Assembly (NCBI RefSeq): GCF_001274895.1
Contig: NZ_CP006841.1
Coordinates: 558,001-622,000, forward strand
Length of the DNA: 64,000 nucleotides
DNA from: Corynebacterium lactis RW2-5
GTDB lineage: Bacteria; Actinomycetota; Actinomycetes; Mycobacteriales; Mycobacteriaceae
Direction of reading: 5' to 3'
The position numbers and the translations under genes were made by a program. The notes under the pieces were generated by a model. The model ran no database searches, was not told the origin of the DNA, and saw only the letters and a program-made list of their open reading frames with translations. Positions 1 to 8,186 of the stretch are shown here, piece by piece. Within the stretch, counting starts at the first letter, position 1. Each line of letters starts with the position of its first letter.

Positions 1-1664
1 AGCTGCGCGGACAGCCGCGCCATCTGGGGATACATTCCGGAGGGATGGTGATTTGTGACCGCCCCATCGCTGATGTCGTTCCTGTGGAATGGGCGCGGAT
101 GAAAAACCGCTCGGTGGTGCAGTGGGATAAGGATGACTGCGCCGCCGCGGGGTTGGTGAAGTTCGACCTGCTGGGCCTCGGCATGCTGGAAGCAATCCAC
201 CATTGCATCGACCTGGTGCACCAGGTACATGGACGAGAGATCAACCTGTGGGAGATCGATATCGCGGAGCCGGAGGTTTACGAGATGCTGGCCAGGGCGG
301 ATGCGGTCGGAGTGTTCCAGGTGGAGTCCCGTGCGCAGATGGCGACTTTGCCGAGGCTCAAGCCGCGCACTTTCTTTGACCTGGTCGTCGAGGTTGCACT
401 GATTAGGCCGGGCCCCATTCAGGGCGGTAGCGTGCACCCGTATATTCGGCGCCGGAATGGGCAGGAGGCCGTTACCTACGACCATCCGGTGTTGGAAAAA
501 TCACTCGGAAAGACTCTGGGGATTCCGCTGTTCCAGGAGCAGCTGATGCAGATGGCCGTCGATGCGGCTGGTTTTAGCGGGGCCGAGGCTGATGCGCTGC
601 GCAGGGCAATGGGATCGAAACGCTCTGTGGAGAAGATGGAGGCGCTGCACGCCCGATTCCTAGAGGGACTGCGGGCCACCAACGACATCGATATTGAGAC
701 TGGCCAGCAGCTGTGGAACAAGATTGTGGCTTTCGCCGCCTACGGTTTCCCCGAGTCTCACGCCCAGTCCTTTGCTTCGCTGGTCTACTTCTCGGCCTGG
801 TTCAAGTATCACTATCCGGCGGAGTTCTGCGTTGCACTGTTGCGGGCGCAGCCGATGGGCTTCTACTCGGCGCAGTCCCTGGTGGCGGATGCCCGTCGGC
901 ACGGAATCGGCTGCGACGGGCCGGACATCGAGTTCTCCGAAGTCGAGGCCGCTGTCCAAAACGGCCGGATCAGGCTCGGACTGGGCGGGGTCGCAGGGCT
1001 CGGTGCCGATGCCGCGGAAAGAATTGTTTCAGCTCGCCCCTTTTCCTCCGCCGCTGATATCGCGCGCCGGGCGAACCTCAACGTTTCACACATGGAGGCG
1101 CTGGCCCGTGCGGGGGCCCTTGGCTCGTTGGGGGTTGACCGTCGGCAAGCGATGTGGGCAGCGGGTGTGGCCGCAACAGAGAACGAGGGCATGCTCGAGG
1201 GGCTCACGCTTGCCGACGCTCCGGCGTTGCCGGGCATGACGCAATTCGAGCTCTCAGCGGCGGATCTGGCCTCTACCGGGGTGACCCCGGACGAGTATCC
1301 GGTGGCGGCGCTGCGGGAGGAGCTCAGAGCGCGCGGAGTGGTAGCTGCGGAAGAACTGCTAAGCGTTGCGGACGGGACTCGGGTGGAGGTAGCCGGGGTG
1401 GTGACGCACAGGCAACGTCCCGGTACGGCTGGAGGCGTGATTTTCCTCGGGGTAGAGGACGAGACCGGCCTGATGAACGTTCTGTGTACGCCGGGGTTGT
1501 GGGCACGGTTTCGTCCGGTGGCTGCGATGTCGCGAGCACTGATTATCCGCGGGATTGCGCAAAATTCCTCCGGCGCGGTGACACTTGTGGCTGATCGTCT
1601 CGAGGACATGGCCCAGGCGCTGGGGCGTCCGGTGGTCGCGGGTAGGAGCCGGGACTTCAGGTGA
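1..1664 (+). CDS. dnaE2: Error-prone DNA polymerase DnaE2, C-terminal part
   Basis: C-family DNA polymerase subunit used in damage-induced translesion synthesis with ImuA'/ImuB in actinobacteria. The reading frame is open from base 3, so the gene begins upstream of the window. The first residues (RHLGIHSGGMVI) are a typical DnaE2 motif of the polymerase core. Visible further on are the fingers-region segment, the PESHAQSFASLVYFSAWFK stretch, helix-hairpin-helix-like NLNVSHMEALARAGALG, and an OB-fold near the end (VEVAGVVTHRQRPGTAGG). It ends in RSRDFR, the usual DnaE2 terminus, so the 3' end is intact. About 554 codons are present, roughly half of a normal ~1050-1080 aa protein. The S9 peptidase gene follows after 13 bp on the same strand. 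Confidence 0.93.
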   Translation, partial: LRGQPRHLGIHSGGMVICDRPIADVVPVEWARMKNRSVVQWDKDDCAAAGLVKFDLLGLGMLEAIHHCIDLVHQVHGREINLWEIDIAEPEVYEMLARADAVGVFQVESRAQMATLPRLKPRTFFDLVVEVALIRPGPIQGGSVHPYIRRRNGQEAVTYDHPVLEKSLGKTLGIPLFQEQLMQMAVDAAGFSGAEADALRRAMGSKRSVEKMEALHARFLEGLRATNDIDIETGQQLWNKIVAFAAYGFPESHAQSFASLVYFSAWFKYHYPAEFCVALLRAQPMGFYSAQSLVADARRHGIGCDGPDIEFSEVEAAVQNGRIRLGLGGVAGLGADAAERIVSARPFSSAADIARRANLNVSHMEALARAGALGSLGVDRRQAMWAAGVAATENEGMLEGLTLADAPALPGMTQFELSAADLASTGVTPDEYPVAALREELRARGVVAAEELLSVADGTRVEVAGVVTHRQRPGTAGGVIFLGVEDETGLMNVLCTPGLWARFRPVAAMSRALIIRGIAQNSSGAVTLVADRLEDMAQALGRPVVAGRSRDFR

Positions 1665-1677
1665 TGGGGAGTCGGGA

Positions 1678-3582
1678 ATGGGTGCGCCACTAGAATTGAT
1701 TGGCATGCGCCAGACCTACGAATCCTCACTGTCCCCGGATGGTCGAGCCATCGCATTTATCGTCCGAGATCGTGGCTACCCGCACGCAGTGCAACAGGAG
1801 ATCACGGATGAAGGATTGGGTGTCGAACGCCCGGTAAAGCTACCGGTAGAGGGGCCAGTGACCCGCGTGTTGCATTCGCCGAATGGCAAGTGGATTGCGT
1901 GCGAGGTCTCGCCGCGAGGCACGGAGCGCCTGGAAACCTGGCTGGTATCCACCAATCCGGCAGTCGACGGTGCTCGGCCGCTGCGGATGGACGCGGATAT
2001 GAGGGCGACGCTGGTGGAGTGGGACGGCGACCTGCTTGCGATGAACGCCGTGGACGCCAAGGGCATAAACTTCGCCCGACTGGTCAGCCCGGGAAACTCA
2101 TCCTACGAGGTGCTCGATCAGCGCACCGACAGCCAGTTGGTGGCAGCCGAAGGAGGCTATGGCCTGGTCAGAGTGGGGCCACGAGGGCATCGCGAACTGC
2201 TCCTAGTCGGGCCGGATAATCAGTGGCATCCGCTACTGCCCTCGGACCCGGGCTCGACGACGGAGGAGGGAATTCTGCTCTCGCACGAACATCCCACAGC
2301 AGGGAAGCTGACAGCTTTCGTACTGTCCGATCACGGGGCGGAGCAGCGTCGAGTTTTGCAGCTGGGAATCACCCCGACTTTCGAGGCGGGCGCAGTTCAC
2401 ACCGCAATTGATGTCGTAGTCGAGGAATTTATTGGCAACCCCGACCAGGATGTCGAGGAGTTTGTCATCAGCGAGGATGCCTCGACCGCGGCAGTGCTGT
2501 GGAATAACGGTGGCGTCACATCGCTGGAGGTGTTGACTCTAGGGGTTAATCCCTCCAGCAATGAATTGCGGGTCAACGTGCGCAGGAATGTCGAGTTGCC
2601 AGGAATGGTGGCGCGCGAGCTGTCTATCTCGGGTGATGGAGAGCTAATTTCGGTCACAGTGGAAGGGCCGGGTCTTGCCCCGACCGTGGAGATTCTGCGC
2701 AACGTCGGCGGAGTAATTGAGCCGCTGGATGCCGAGCGCACCGAGCGAATCCTAAAACTCGAAGAATCCAACCTCGAGTCAATGCCGGCGCCGGAATTGG
2801 TGTACTTCGTCGCCCGCGACGGCGTGGAGCTATCCGGATGGCTGTATCTGCCCGAGGCGGTACGCAACGGCACCGTCGAGGGGTTGCCGCCTGCGTTCAT
2901 TCATATCCACGGAGGCCCAGAGCTTCAGGCCAAGCCGATCCACCATGACATTCTTGCCTCAATGGTCGATGCTGGCATGGTAGTTTTCACCCCCAACCTG
3001 CGGGGATCTTCGGGCTCTGGCCGCTCCTTCGAGCACGCAGGTGACCGCTATGGTCGCTTTGCCGCCATCGGCGATATCGATGCGGCGCGTGAATTCCTTG
3101 TTAATGCTGGGCTCGCGGATCCGGAGAAGGTCGCCCTGGGCGGTCGCTCCTACGGTGGTTTCATGTCGCTTTTGGCCTCGGCGTGGTACCCGGAGAAGTT
3201 TGCCGCCATCGTAGACGCATGCGGAATGACAAGTTTTGAGACTTACTACCAGTCCACTGAGCCCTGGCTGGCGCAGGCCGCGTTTCCCCGTTACGGCTAC
3301 CCGTATCAGGACGCTGAACTGCTTCGGGACATCTCGCCACTTCATCGTGCCGAAGAGATGAAAACGCCGACACTGTTCATTCACGGTGAATGGGACACCA
3401 ATGTCCCGCCTCGTGAGTCGGGGCAGATGCGCAATGCCCTGGACGCCTACGGGGTAACCACCGAGCTGCTTATTGTCCCTGGCGAAGGACACAAGTTCTC
3501 CAAGCCGAAGAGCCGAAAGCTGATTGGGGACACCATGCTGCAGTTCCTCGCAGCAAACGGGGTTACGGCAGCAAACGAATAA
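1678..3582 (+). CDS. S9 family prolyl oligopeptidase-like serine peptidase
   Basis: Predicted cytoplasmic serine peptidase of the prolyl oligopeptidase / acylaminoacyl peptidase group, 634 aa. Residues about 10-370 look like the beta-propeller part (repeating SPDGRAIAFIVRD-, SPNGKWIACEVS-type blades). The C-terminal alpha/beta hydrolase runs from about 385 to the end. A catalytic triad is visible: Ser491 in GGRSYGGFM, Asp573 in GEWDTNVPP and His605 in GEGHKFSKP. No signal peptide is seen. ATG 1678 is chosen because it follows the dnaE2 stop by 13 bp with a GGGGAGT stretch ahead; ATG 1705 is an alternative. It may be cotranscribed with dnaE2 and trmL. The substrate is unknown. Confidence 0.88.
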   Translation: MGAPLELIGMRQTYESSLSPDGRAIAFIVRDRGYPHAVQQEITDEGLGVERPVKLPVEGPVTRVLHSPNGKWIACEVSPRGTERLETWLVSTNPAVDGARPLRMDADMRATLVEWDGDLLAMNAVDAKGINFARLVSPGNSSYEVLDQRTDSQLVAAEGGYGLVRVGPRGHRELLLVGPDNQWHPLLPSDPGSTTEEGILLSHEHPTAGKLTAFVLSDHGAEQRRVLQLGITPTFEAGAVHTAIDVVVEEFIGNPDQDVEEFVISEDASTAAVLWNNGGVTSLEVLTLGVNPSSNELRVNVRRNVELPGMVARELSISGDGELISVTVEGPGLAPTVEILRNVGGVIEPLDAERTERILKLEESNLESMPAPELVYFVARDGVELSGWLYLPEAVRNGTVEGLPPAFIHIHGGPELQAKPIHHDILASMVDAGMVVFTPNLRGSSGSGRSFEHAGDRYGRFAAIGDIDAAREFLVNAGLADPEKVALGGRSYGGFMSLLASAWYPEKFAAIVDACGMTSFETYYQSTEPWLAQAAFPRYGYPYQDAELLRDISPLHRAEEMKTPTLFIHGEWDTNVPPRESGQMRNALDAYGVTTELLIVPGEGHKFSKPKSRKLIGDTMLQFLAANGVTAANE

Positions 3583-3628
3583 AACAACGAGAGTACAAAA
3601 GAGCAGTACAAAAAGCAGAGCGAAACCT

Positions 3629-4147
3629 ATGCATAACGACGAATCCAACGACCCCGAGTCCTGGCTTTGCGAGCACACATGTCACGTGATGTTCGACCGA
3701 CCGGTTATCCCACCGAATACGGGAAATGCGATCCGCATGTGCGCTGGGTCCGGCGCTATGCTGCACCTGGCGAAGCCGCTGGGCTTTAACTTCGACGACA
3801 AGAACCTGCGTCGCGCCGGGCTGGACTACCATGACCTCGCCGACGTCAAGCTTCACGAATCCATCGAGGACGCACTTGAGCTATTCCATTCCAGGGGTAG
3901 CCGAATCTTCGCGTTCACCGCGCACTCAGACACGTGGTACACGGATATTGAATACCGGCACACCGACGTTCTCCTCTTCGGCCCGGAGCCGACCGGGCTG
4001 GATCAGTCGGTGCTGGAGGATAGTCGGATCGCCGAGCTAGTACGGATTCCCATGCTTCCTGGGAGGCGCAGCATGAACTTGTCGAACGCCGCCGCCGTCG
4101 CGGCATACGAAGCCTGGCGGCAGCAGGGATTCGCGCGCGCAAAGTAG
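3629..4147 (+). CDS. trmL: tRNA (cytidine(34)-2'-O)-methyltransferase TrmL
   Basis: SPOUT-family methyltransferase that 2'-O-methylates the wobble nucleotide of certain leucine tRNAs using S-adenosylmethionine. The 172-aa protein carries family signatures: [14 protein letters not shown] near the N-terminus, [19 protein letters not shown], the [11 protein letters not shown] segment, and the C-terminal SAM-knot [22 protein letters not shown]. Length fits the family, with about 20 extra residues at the N-terminus. ATG 3629 keeps the first beta strand (HVMFDRPV); ATG 3689 would cut it short. It lies 46 bp after the S9 peptidase gene and 34 bp before folD, all on the same strand. Confidence 0.92.
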   Translation: MHNDESNDPESWLCEHTCHVMFDRPVIPPNTGNAIRMCAGSGAMLHLAKPLGFNFDDKNLRRAGLDYHDLADVKLHESIEDALELFHSRGSRIFAFTAHSDTWYTDIEYRHTDVLLFGPEPTGLDQSVLEDSRIAELVRIPMLPGRRSMNLSNAAAVAAYEAWRQQGFARAK

Positions 4148-4181
4148 GCTTCTGCACTTAGTCCCCCCTATGATGAATGCC

Positions 4182-5039
4182 ATGGCAGCGACAAAGCTTG
4201 ATGGCAAACTGTACCGAGATGAAATCTTCGCAGATTTGGCGAAGCGCGTAGAGCGTCTGAAGGAAGCAGGCCACACTCCGGGCCTGGCTACCGTCCTGGT
4301 CGGAGACGACCCGGGAAGCCACGCCTACGTAAAGATGAAGCACCGCGACTGCGAGCAGATCGGTGTTGCCTCTATCCGTCGAGACCTGCCGGCAGATACC
4401 ACGCAGGAGCAGCTCGAAGCCGTAATCGATGAGCTGAATGCGGATCCGGCTTGCACCGGCTACATTGTGCAGCTTCCACTCCCGAAGCACCTGAACGAAA
4501 ACCGCATCCTGGAGATGATTGACCCTGAGAAGGATGCCGACGGCCTGCACCCGGTGAACCTCGGCAAGCTGGTGCTCAATGAGCCAGCACCGCTGCCGTG
4601 TACCCCGAACGGCTGCATTCACCTCCTGCGTCGCTTTGGTGTTGAGCTAAATGGTGCCAAGGTCGTAGTCATCGGGCGTGGCGTCACCGTCGGCCGCCCG
4701 ATTGGGTTGATGCTGACCCGTCGCAGCGAGAATTCCACAGTCACCCTCTGCCACACTGGTACGAAGGACCTGGCCGCGGAGACACGTAACGCGGATGTTG
4801 TCATCGCCGCGGCCGGTGTGGCTCACATGCTCACCGCCGACATGATCAAGCCGGGTGCAGCTGTGCTCGATGTGGGAGTTTCGCGTGTCGACGGCAAGCT
4901 GGCCGGCGACATAGCCGAGGATGTCTGGGACGTTGCCGGATACGTTTCCCCGAACCCGGGCGGCGTCGGCCCGCTGACCCGCGCATTCCTGGTTGCCAAC
5001 GTCGTCGAGAGGGCGGAGCAGCTGGCCGGCCTGAAGTAG
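4182..5039 (+). CDS. folD: Bifunctional methylenetetrahydrofolate dehydrogenase / methenyltetrahydrofolate cyclohydrolase
   Basis: FolD interconverts 5,10-methylene-, 5,10-methenyl- and 10-formyl-tetrahydrofolate, supplying one-carbon units for purines, thymidylate and methionine. The 285-aa protein shows the catalytic Tyr/Lys motif ([16 protein letters not shown]), the [11 protein letters not shown] signature, [13 protein letters not shown], and the Rossmann motif [14 protein letters not shown], ending with the family block [16 protein letters not shown] 4182 (MAATKLDGK) matches the start of corynebacterial FolD; ATG 4170 and 4173 are in-frame alternatives and there is no strong ribosome site for any of them. 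The DUF3017 gene follows after 37 bp, a pairing common in actinobacteria. Confidence 0.96.
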   Translation: MAATKLDGKLYRDEIFADLAKRVERLKEAGHTPGLATVLVGDDPGSHAYVKMKHRDCEQIGVASIRRDLPADTTQEQLEAVIDELNADPACTGYIVQLPLPKHLNENRILEMIDPEKDADGLHPVNLGKLVLNEPAPLPCTPNGCIHLLRRFGVELNGAKVVVIGRGVTVGRPIGLMLTRRSENSTVTLCHTGTKDLAAETRNADVVIAAAGVAHMLTADMIKPGAAVLDVGVSRVDGKLAGDIAEDVWDVAGYVSPNPGGVGPLTRAFLVANVVERAEQLAGLK

Positions 5040-5076
5040 GCCGCGTAAGGAACCGACCAGGACCAGAAAGCAGCTG

Positions 5077-5439
5077 ATGAGAGAAATTGCCCGGCGTGCG
5101 CGCCCCGAGGATTTACCCGATCCGAAGGTCAATCCGCACACTAAGGACGAGGCCCCCATGGGGGCCGCCTGGCCGCTATGGGTGCAGTATGCGCTCTATG
5201 GGGCACTCTTCTTCGGTATTGGTGCTTTCCTAGTATTCCTCGGCCTTGAAAGATGGCGCCGAGCCACATTCATGCTGGGCATGACCATGATTTTGCTGGG
5301 CGTGATTCGGCAGTACCTTCCGGACAAGATCCTGGGCGTGTTCTCGGTGAGGTCGAAACTTTTCGACCTCACCTTCTGCACGGTCATAGGCGCCGGGATG
5401 GTTTTTCTCTCGGTCAGCGTTGACGCGCTGGGGAGCTAG
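5077..5439 (+). CDS. DUF3017 membrane protein
   Basis: Small integral membrane protein of unknown function, 120 aa. After a charged N-terminus (about 27 residues) there are three predicted membrane segments: WVQYALYGALFFGIGAFLVFLG, RATFMLGMTMILLGVIRQYL and LTFCTVIGAGMVFLSVSV. This hydrophobic pattern and its position directly behind folD match the actinobacterial DUF3017 family. The start at 5077 has an AGAAAG stretch ahead; ATG 5158 (MGAAWPLW) would remove the charged leader. A short GGGG/CCCC hairpin followed by TTTT at 5430-5447 may terminate the folD transcript, and metX is convergent just downstream. Confidence 0.82.
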   Translation: MREIARRARPEDLPDPKVNPHTKDEAPMGAAWPLWVQYALYGALFFGIGAFLVFLGLERWRRATFMLGMTMILLGVIRQYLPDKILGVFSVRSKLFDLTFCTVIGAGMVFLSVSVDALGS

Positions 5440-5450
5440 CCCCTTTTCGC

Positions 5451-6605
5451 TTAGGCAGATTGGGGTAGCTCCGGTTCCTCCTTGAGGAACTTGCGCACAA
5501 TTCCGTCGACCCGCTCGAACTCGGTCAAGAATCCGTCGTGTCCCACGGCGGATTCAATTCTTTCCAGCCCCAGGCAGTTGCCGAGATTGCGGGCAAGGTG
5601 TTCCTGCTGGTGGAAGGGGTAGAGGATGTCGGTGTCCACGCCGGCAACCATTGTCGGGACTTTCGACGAATGGAGCGCCTCGTTCATTCCACCTCGGCCC
5701 CTCCCGATATCGTGGCGGTTGAGAGTGTCAGTGAGCACAACGTATGAACCCGCGTCGAAACGCTGGGCCAGCTTTTCCGCCTGGTGGTCGAGGTAGCTCT
5801 CCACCTGGAATCGGTCGGCGGTGCGCATCGGGCTCAGCGGGTTTTCACCCGGCTGGGCGGTCGCGCCGAACCTGTCGTCGAGCTCGAGCTCGCCGCGGTA
5901 GGTCAAGTGCGCGATGCGACGCGCAAACCCTAGGCCACGATCCGGTGCAACGCCCTTTTCGTAGTAGTCTCCGCCGTGCCAATCGGGGTCGGATTCGATG
6001 AACTGAATCTGCGCCGACTGCATACCGATCTGCCAGGCGCTTGCGCGCGCGCCGACGCACATGACCAGCGCCTTGCCGACGAAATCCGGGTGCATCAGTG
6101 TCCACTCGAGGCTTCTGGCGCCTCCGAGAGATCCTCCGATAACCGCGTGAACGTGGGTGATACCGAGGGCCTTGAGCGCCATGTGTTCGACGGTGACGGT
6201 GTCGCGCACTGAGATAGCGGGAAAGCGTGAACCCCAGGGGCTGCCGTCGTCGGGATGCGGGGAGGAGGGGCCTGTGGTGCCGCGGCAGCCGCCAATCACA
6301 TTGGTGCAGATGATGCAGTATTTGTCGGTGTCGAGGGCACGGGCGGAGCCGATCATGCCGTTCCACCAGCCCGCGGTCGGGCGGTCGATATCGGCGGGGC
6401 CGGAGGCATGCGCATCTCCTGTGAGGGCATGCTCGAGAACGATGACGTTGGAGGCGTCCGCATTGAGGCGCCCCCAGCGCTCGAACTCGACGGTCACGTC
6501 TTTGATGACGGCACCAGCTTCAGTGGTCACGTCGCCGATGCGGACGTGACCGGGTTCGCCCTCTGGTGGGAGGGAAACCGAATGCGGGGCAGATTCGACT
6601 GTCAT
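5451..6605 (-). CDS. metX: Homoserine O-acetyltransferase MetX
   Basis: Transfers acetyl from acetyl-CoA to homoserine, the first committed step of methionine synthesis. The 384-aa alpha/beta hydrolase has the nucleophile elbow GGSLGGARSLEW (Ser159), Asp326 in VDTDILYPF and His356 in VGHDGFL, plus the family blocks LEHALTGDAH and CTNVIGGCRGTTGPSS. It follows metY by 78 bp on the same strand and supplies O-acetylhomoserine to it. The start codon lies 7 nt after a TAGTCT -10 hexamer and has no Shine-Dalgarno sequence, so a leaderless mRNA is likely. That -10 sits inside an McbR-like operator, so repression by an McbR homologue is expected. Confidence 0.96.
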   Translation of the reverse strand: MTVESAPHSVSLPPEGEPGHVRIGDVTTEAGAVIKDVTVEFERWGRLNADASNVIVLEHALTGDAHASGPADIDRPTAGWWNGMIGSARALDTDKYCIICTNVIGGCRGTTGPSSPHPDDGSPWGSRFPAISVRDTVTVEHMALKALGITHVHAVIGGSLGGARSLEWTLMHPDFVGKALVMCVGARASAWQIGMQSAQIQFIESDPDWHGGDYYEKGVAPDRGLGFARRIAHLTYRGELELDDRFGATAQPGENPLSPMRTADRFQVESYLDHQAEKLAQRFDAGSYVVLTDTLNRHDIGRGRGGMNEALHSSKVPTMVAGVDTDILYPFHQQEHLARNLGNCLGLERIESAVGHDGFLTEFERVDGIVRKFLKEEPELPQSA

Positions 6606-6611
6606 GTTGTA

Positions 6612-6627
6612 TAGACTACTCGGTCTG
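6612..6627 (-). promoter_or_regulatory. McbR-like operator over the metX -10 region
   Basis: TAGAC-N6-GTCTG differs in one base from TAGAC-N6-GTCTA, the operator described for McbR, the TetR-type repressor of sulfur amino acid genes in C. glutamicum. On the minus strand it contains the TAGTCT hexamer located 7 nt upstream of the metX start, so a bound repressor would block the promoter. The match is seen directly; the regulator itself is not in this window. Confidence 0.62.
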
Positions 6628-6683
6628 CAGCGACGTTTACGAACTATTCGGCTTTAAAGACGGCCGACTAGAGTTCGATGCTT

Positions 6684-8006
6684 TTAGTCGAGCGCGGCGA
6701 AGCCGGCATTGAGGTCGGCGATAATGTCGTCGACGTTCTCGATGCCGACGGAAAGGCGAATGGTCGCCTGTGAGATGCCGGCGCGGGTGAGCCCCGCCTC
6801 GTCCGACTGGGAGTGGGTCGTGGTGGCCGGGTGGACGACCAGAGATCGGACATCGCCGATGTTTGCGACGTTGGAGTGCAGCTTCAGGGCATCGATGAAC
6901 TTCCAAGCCTTGGCGGTGTCGGCATCCGCCAGGTCGAAGCTGAGCACGCCACCGGCGCCTGCCAGCCCCAGCTTCTTCACAGTAGCGTTCCACGGCGAGG
7001 ACTCCAGGCCAGCGTAATTGACCTTAGCGACCTTGTCGTTGGCTTCGAGGAACTCGGCCACTGCCTGCGCGTTGGAGTTGTGTCGCTCGATGCGCAGGGC
7101 CAGGGTGTCGAGTCCCTGGGCGAGAACCCACGCGTTGAACGGGGCTGGGGCAGCGCCGGTGTCGCGGAGAATGCCCGCGCGAGCGCGCAGTGCGAAGGCC
7201 GGGGCGCCCAGGTCCGCGAACTTCAGGCCATGGTAGGCCTCGTCGGGCTCGGTGAAGTTGGTGAAGATGTCGCGGCCGTCGCGCTGGGAGGTCCAGTCGA
7301 ACTTGCCGCCATCGACAATCACGCCGCCGAGGGCGGAGCCGTTGCCGGTCAGGTACTTGGTCGTGGAGGCGACAACGATGTCGGCGCCGTGCTCCAGCGG
7401 GCGGAACAGCGCGGCGGTCGGCACGGTGTTATCCACGATGAGCGGAACGTTGTTGCGGTGAGCGACCTCGGAGATTGCCGGGACATCGAGTACGTCGACC
7501 TGCGGGTTGGCGATGGACTCCGCGTAGAAGCCGACGGTGTTGTCCTGAACCGCAGCCTGCCAGGACTCCGGATCGTCCGGGTTCTCAACGAAGGTGGCGT
7601 CGATGCCAAGGCGCGGGAGAGTGACCTTGAACAGGGTTTCGGTGCCGCCGTAAAGGCGCGGCGAGACGACAATATGGTCGCCCGCGCGCGCAAGGGTCAG
7701 GATGGCGGCGGTCTCGGCACCCTGGCCGGAGGCGAATAGTACGGCTGCGACGCCTCCCTCGAGGCTGGCGATGCGCTGTTCGACGGCATCGACAGTCGGG
7801 TTGGTCAGGCGGGAGTAAATCGGGCCGGCGTCCGACAGGTTAAAGCGGTTGGCGGCGTGCTCTGCTGAGTCAAAGACGTAGGAGGAGGTGTTGTAAATCG
7901 GCAGGTTGCGCGCCGAGGTCTCGCCGTCCGGGCTAAAACCAGCGTGAATGGTGCGGGTCTCGAGGCTCCAGTTGGTGGCATCGCTGTTGTCGTACTTGGT
8001 GGTCAT
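6684..8006 (-). CDS. metY: O-acetylhomoserine sulfhydrylase / aminocarboxypropyltransferase MetY
   Basis: PLP enzyme that converts O-acetylhomoserine plus sulfide to homocysteine by direct sulfhydrylation. The 440-aa protein belongs to the Cys/Met metabolism family: LETRTIHAGFSPDG and PIYNTSSYVF at the N-terminus, FASGQGAE, VDNTVPTAALFRPL, and the PLP lysine Lys217 in VASTTKYLTGNGSALGG; SLVVHPATTTHSQ and RLSVGIEN lie near the end. ATG 8006 is chosen over a longer frame because AAGGAAG lies at good spacing just upstream and the family start aligns there. It precedes metX on the same strand. An McbR-like element lies about 55 bp upstream. Confidence 0.96.
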   Translation of the reverse strand: MTTKYDNSDATNWSLETRTIHAGFSPDGETSARNLPIYNTSSYVFDSAEHAANRFNLSDAGPIYSRLTNPTVDAVEQRIASLEGGVAAVLFASGQGAETAAILTLARAGDHIVVSPRLYGGTETLFKVTLPRLGIDATFVENPDDPESWQAAVQDNTVGFYAESIANPQVDVLDVPAISEVAHRNNVPLIVDNTVPTAALFRPLEHGADIVVASTTKYLTGNGSALGGVIVDGGKFDWTSQRDGRDIFTNFTEPDEAYHGLKFADLGAPAFALRARAGILRDTGAAPAPFNAWVLAQGLDTLALRIERHNSNAQAVAEFLEANDKVAKVNYAGLESSPWNATVKKLGLAGAGGVLSFDLADADTAKAWKFIDALKLHSNVANIGDVRSLVVHPATTTHSQSDEAGLTRAGISQATIRLSVGIENVDDIIADLNAGFAALD

Positions 8007-8060
8007 AGTTGCAAGCTTCCTTAAAAAATATGTTTCTTGAACTGTGTGTAAAAACAATAG

Positions 8061-8076
8061 TGAACCAAGCTGTCTA
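8061..8076 (-). promoter_or_regulatory. McbR-like operator upstream of metY
   Basis: On the minus strand the sequence reads TAGAC-N6-GTTCA: one perfect half site and one with two changes from TAGAC-N6-GTCTA, with the same spacing as the site at metX. It lies 55 bp upstream of the metY start. Weaker alone, it gains support from the parallel site at the next gene of the same pathway. Confidence 0.45.
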
Positions 8077-8186
8077 TTGCAAGAGGGCTGTAGAGAAGGG
8101 TAAAAGGGAGCGGGACTGACTCTAAATAGCCCGCTTGGTACGCAACTGCGGTGGGGTGGTCCGCCCTCAGTGTTTAAATAGTCAGT

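Noticed and set aside
5430..5447. GGGG/CCCC hairpin with TTTT after the DUF3017 gene
   Set aside because: Stem of only four base pairs and overlapping the stop codon; mentioned in the gene entry but too weak for a feature.
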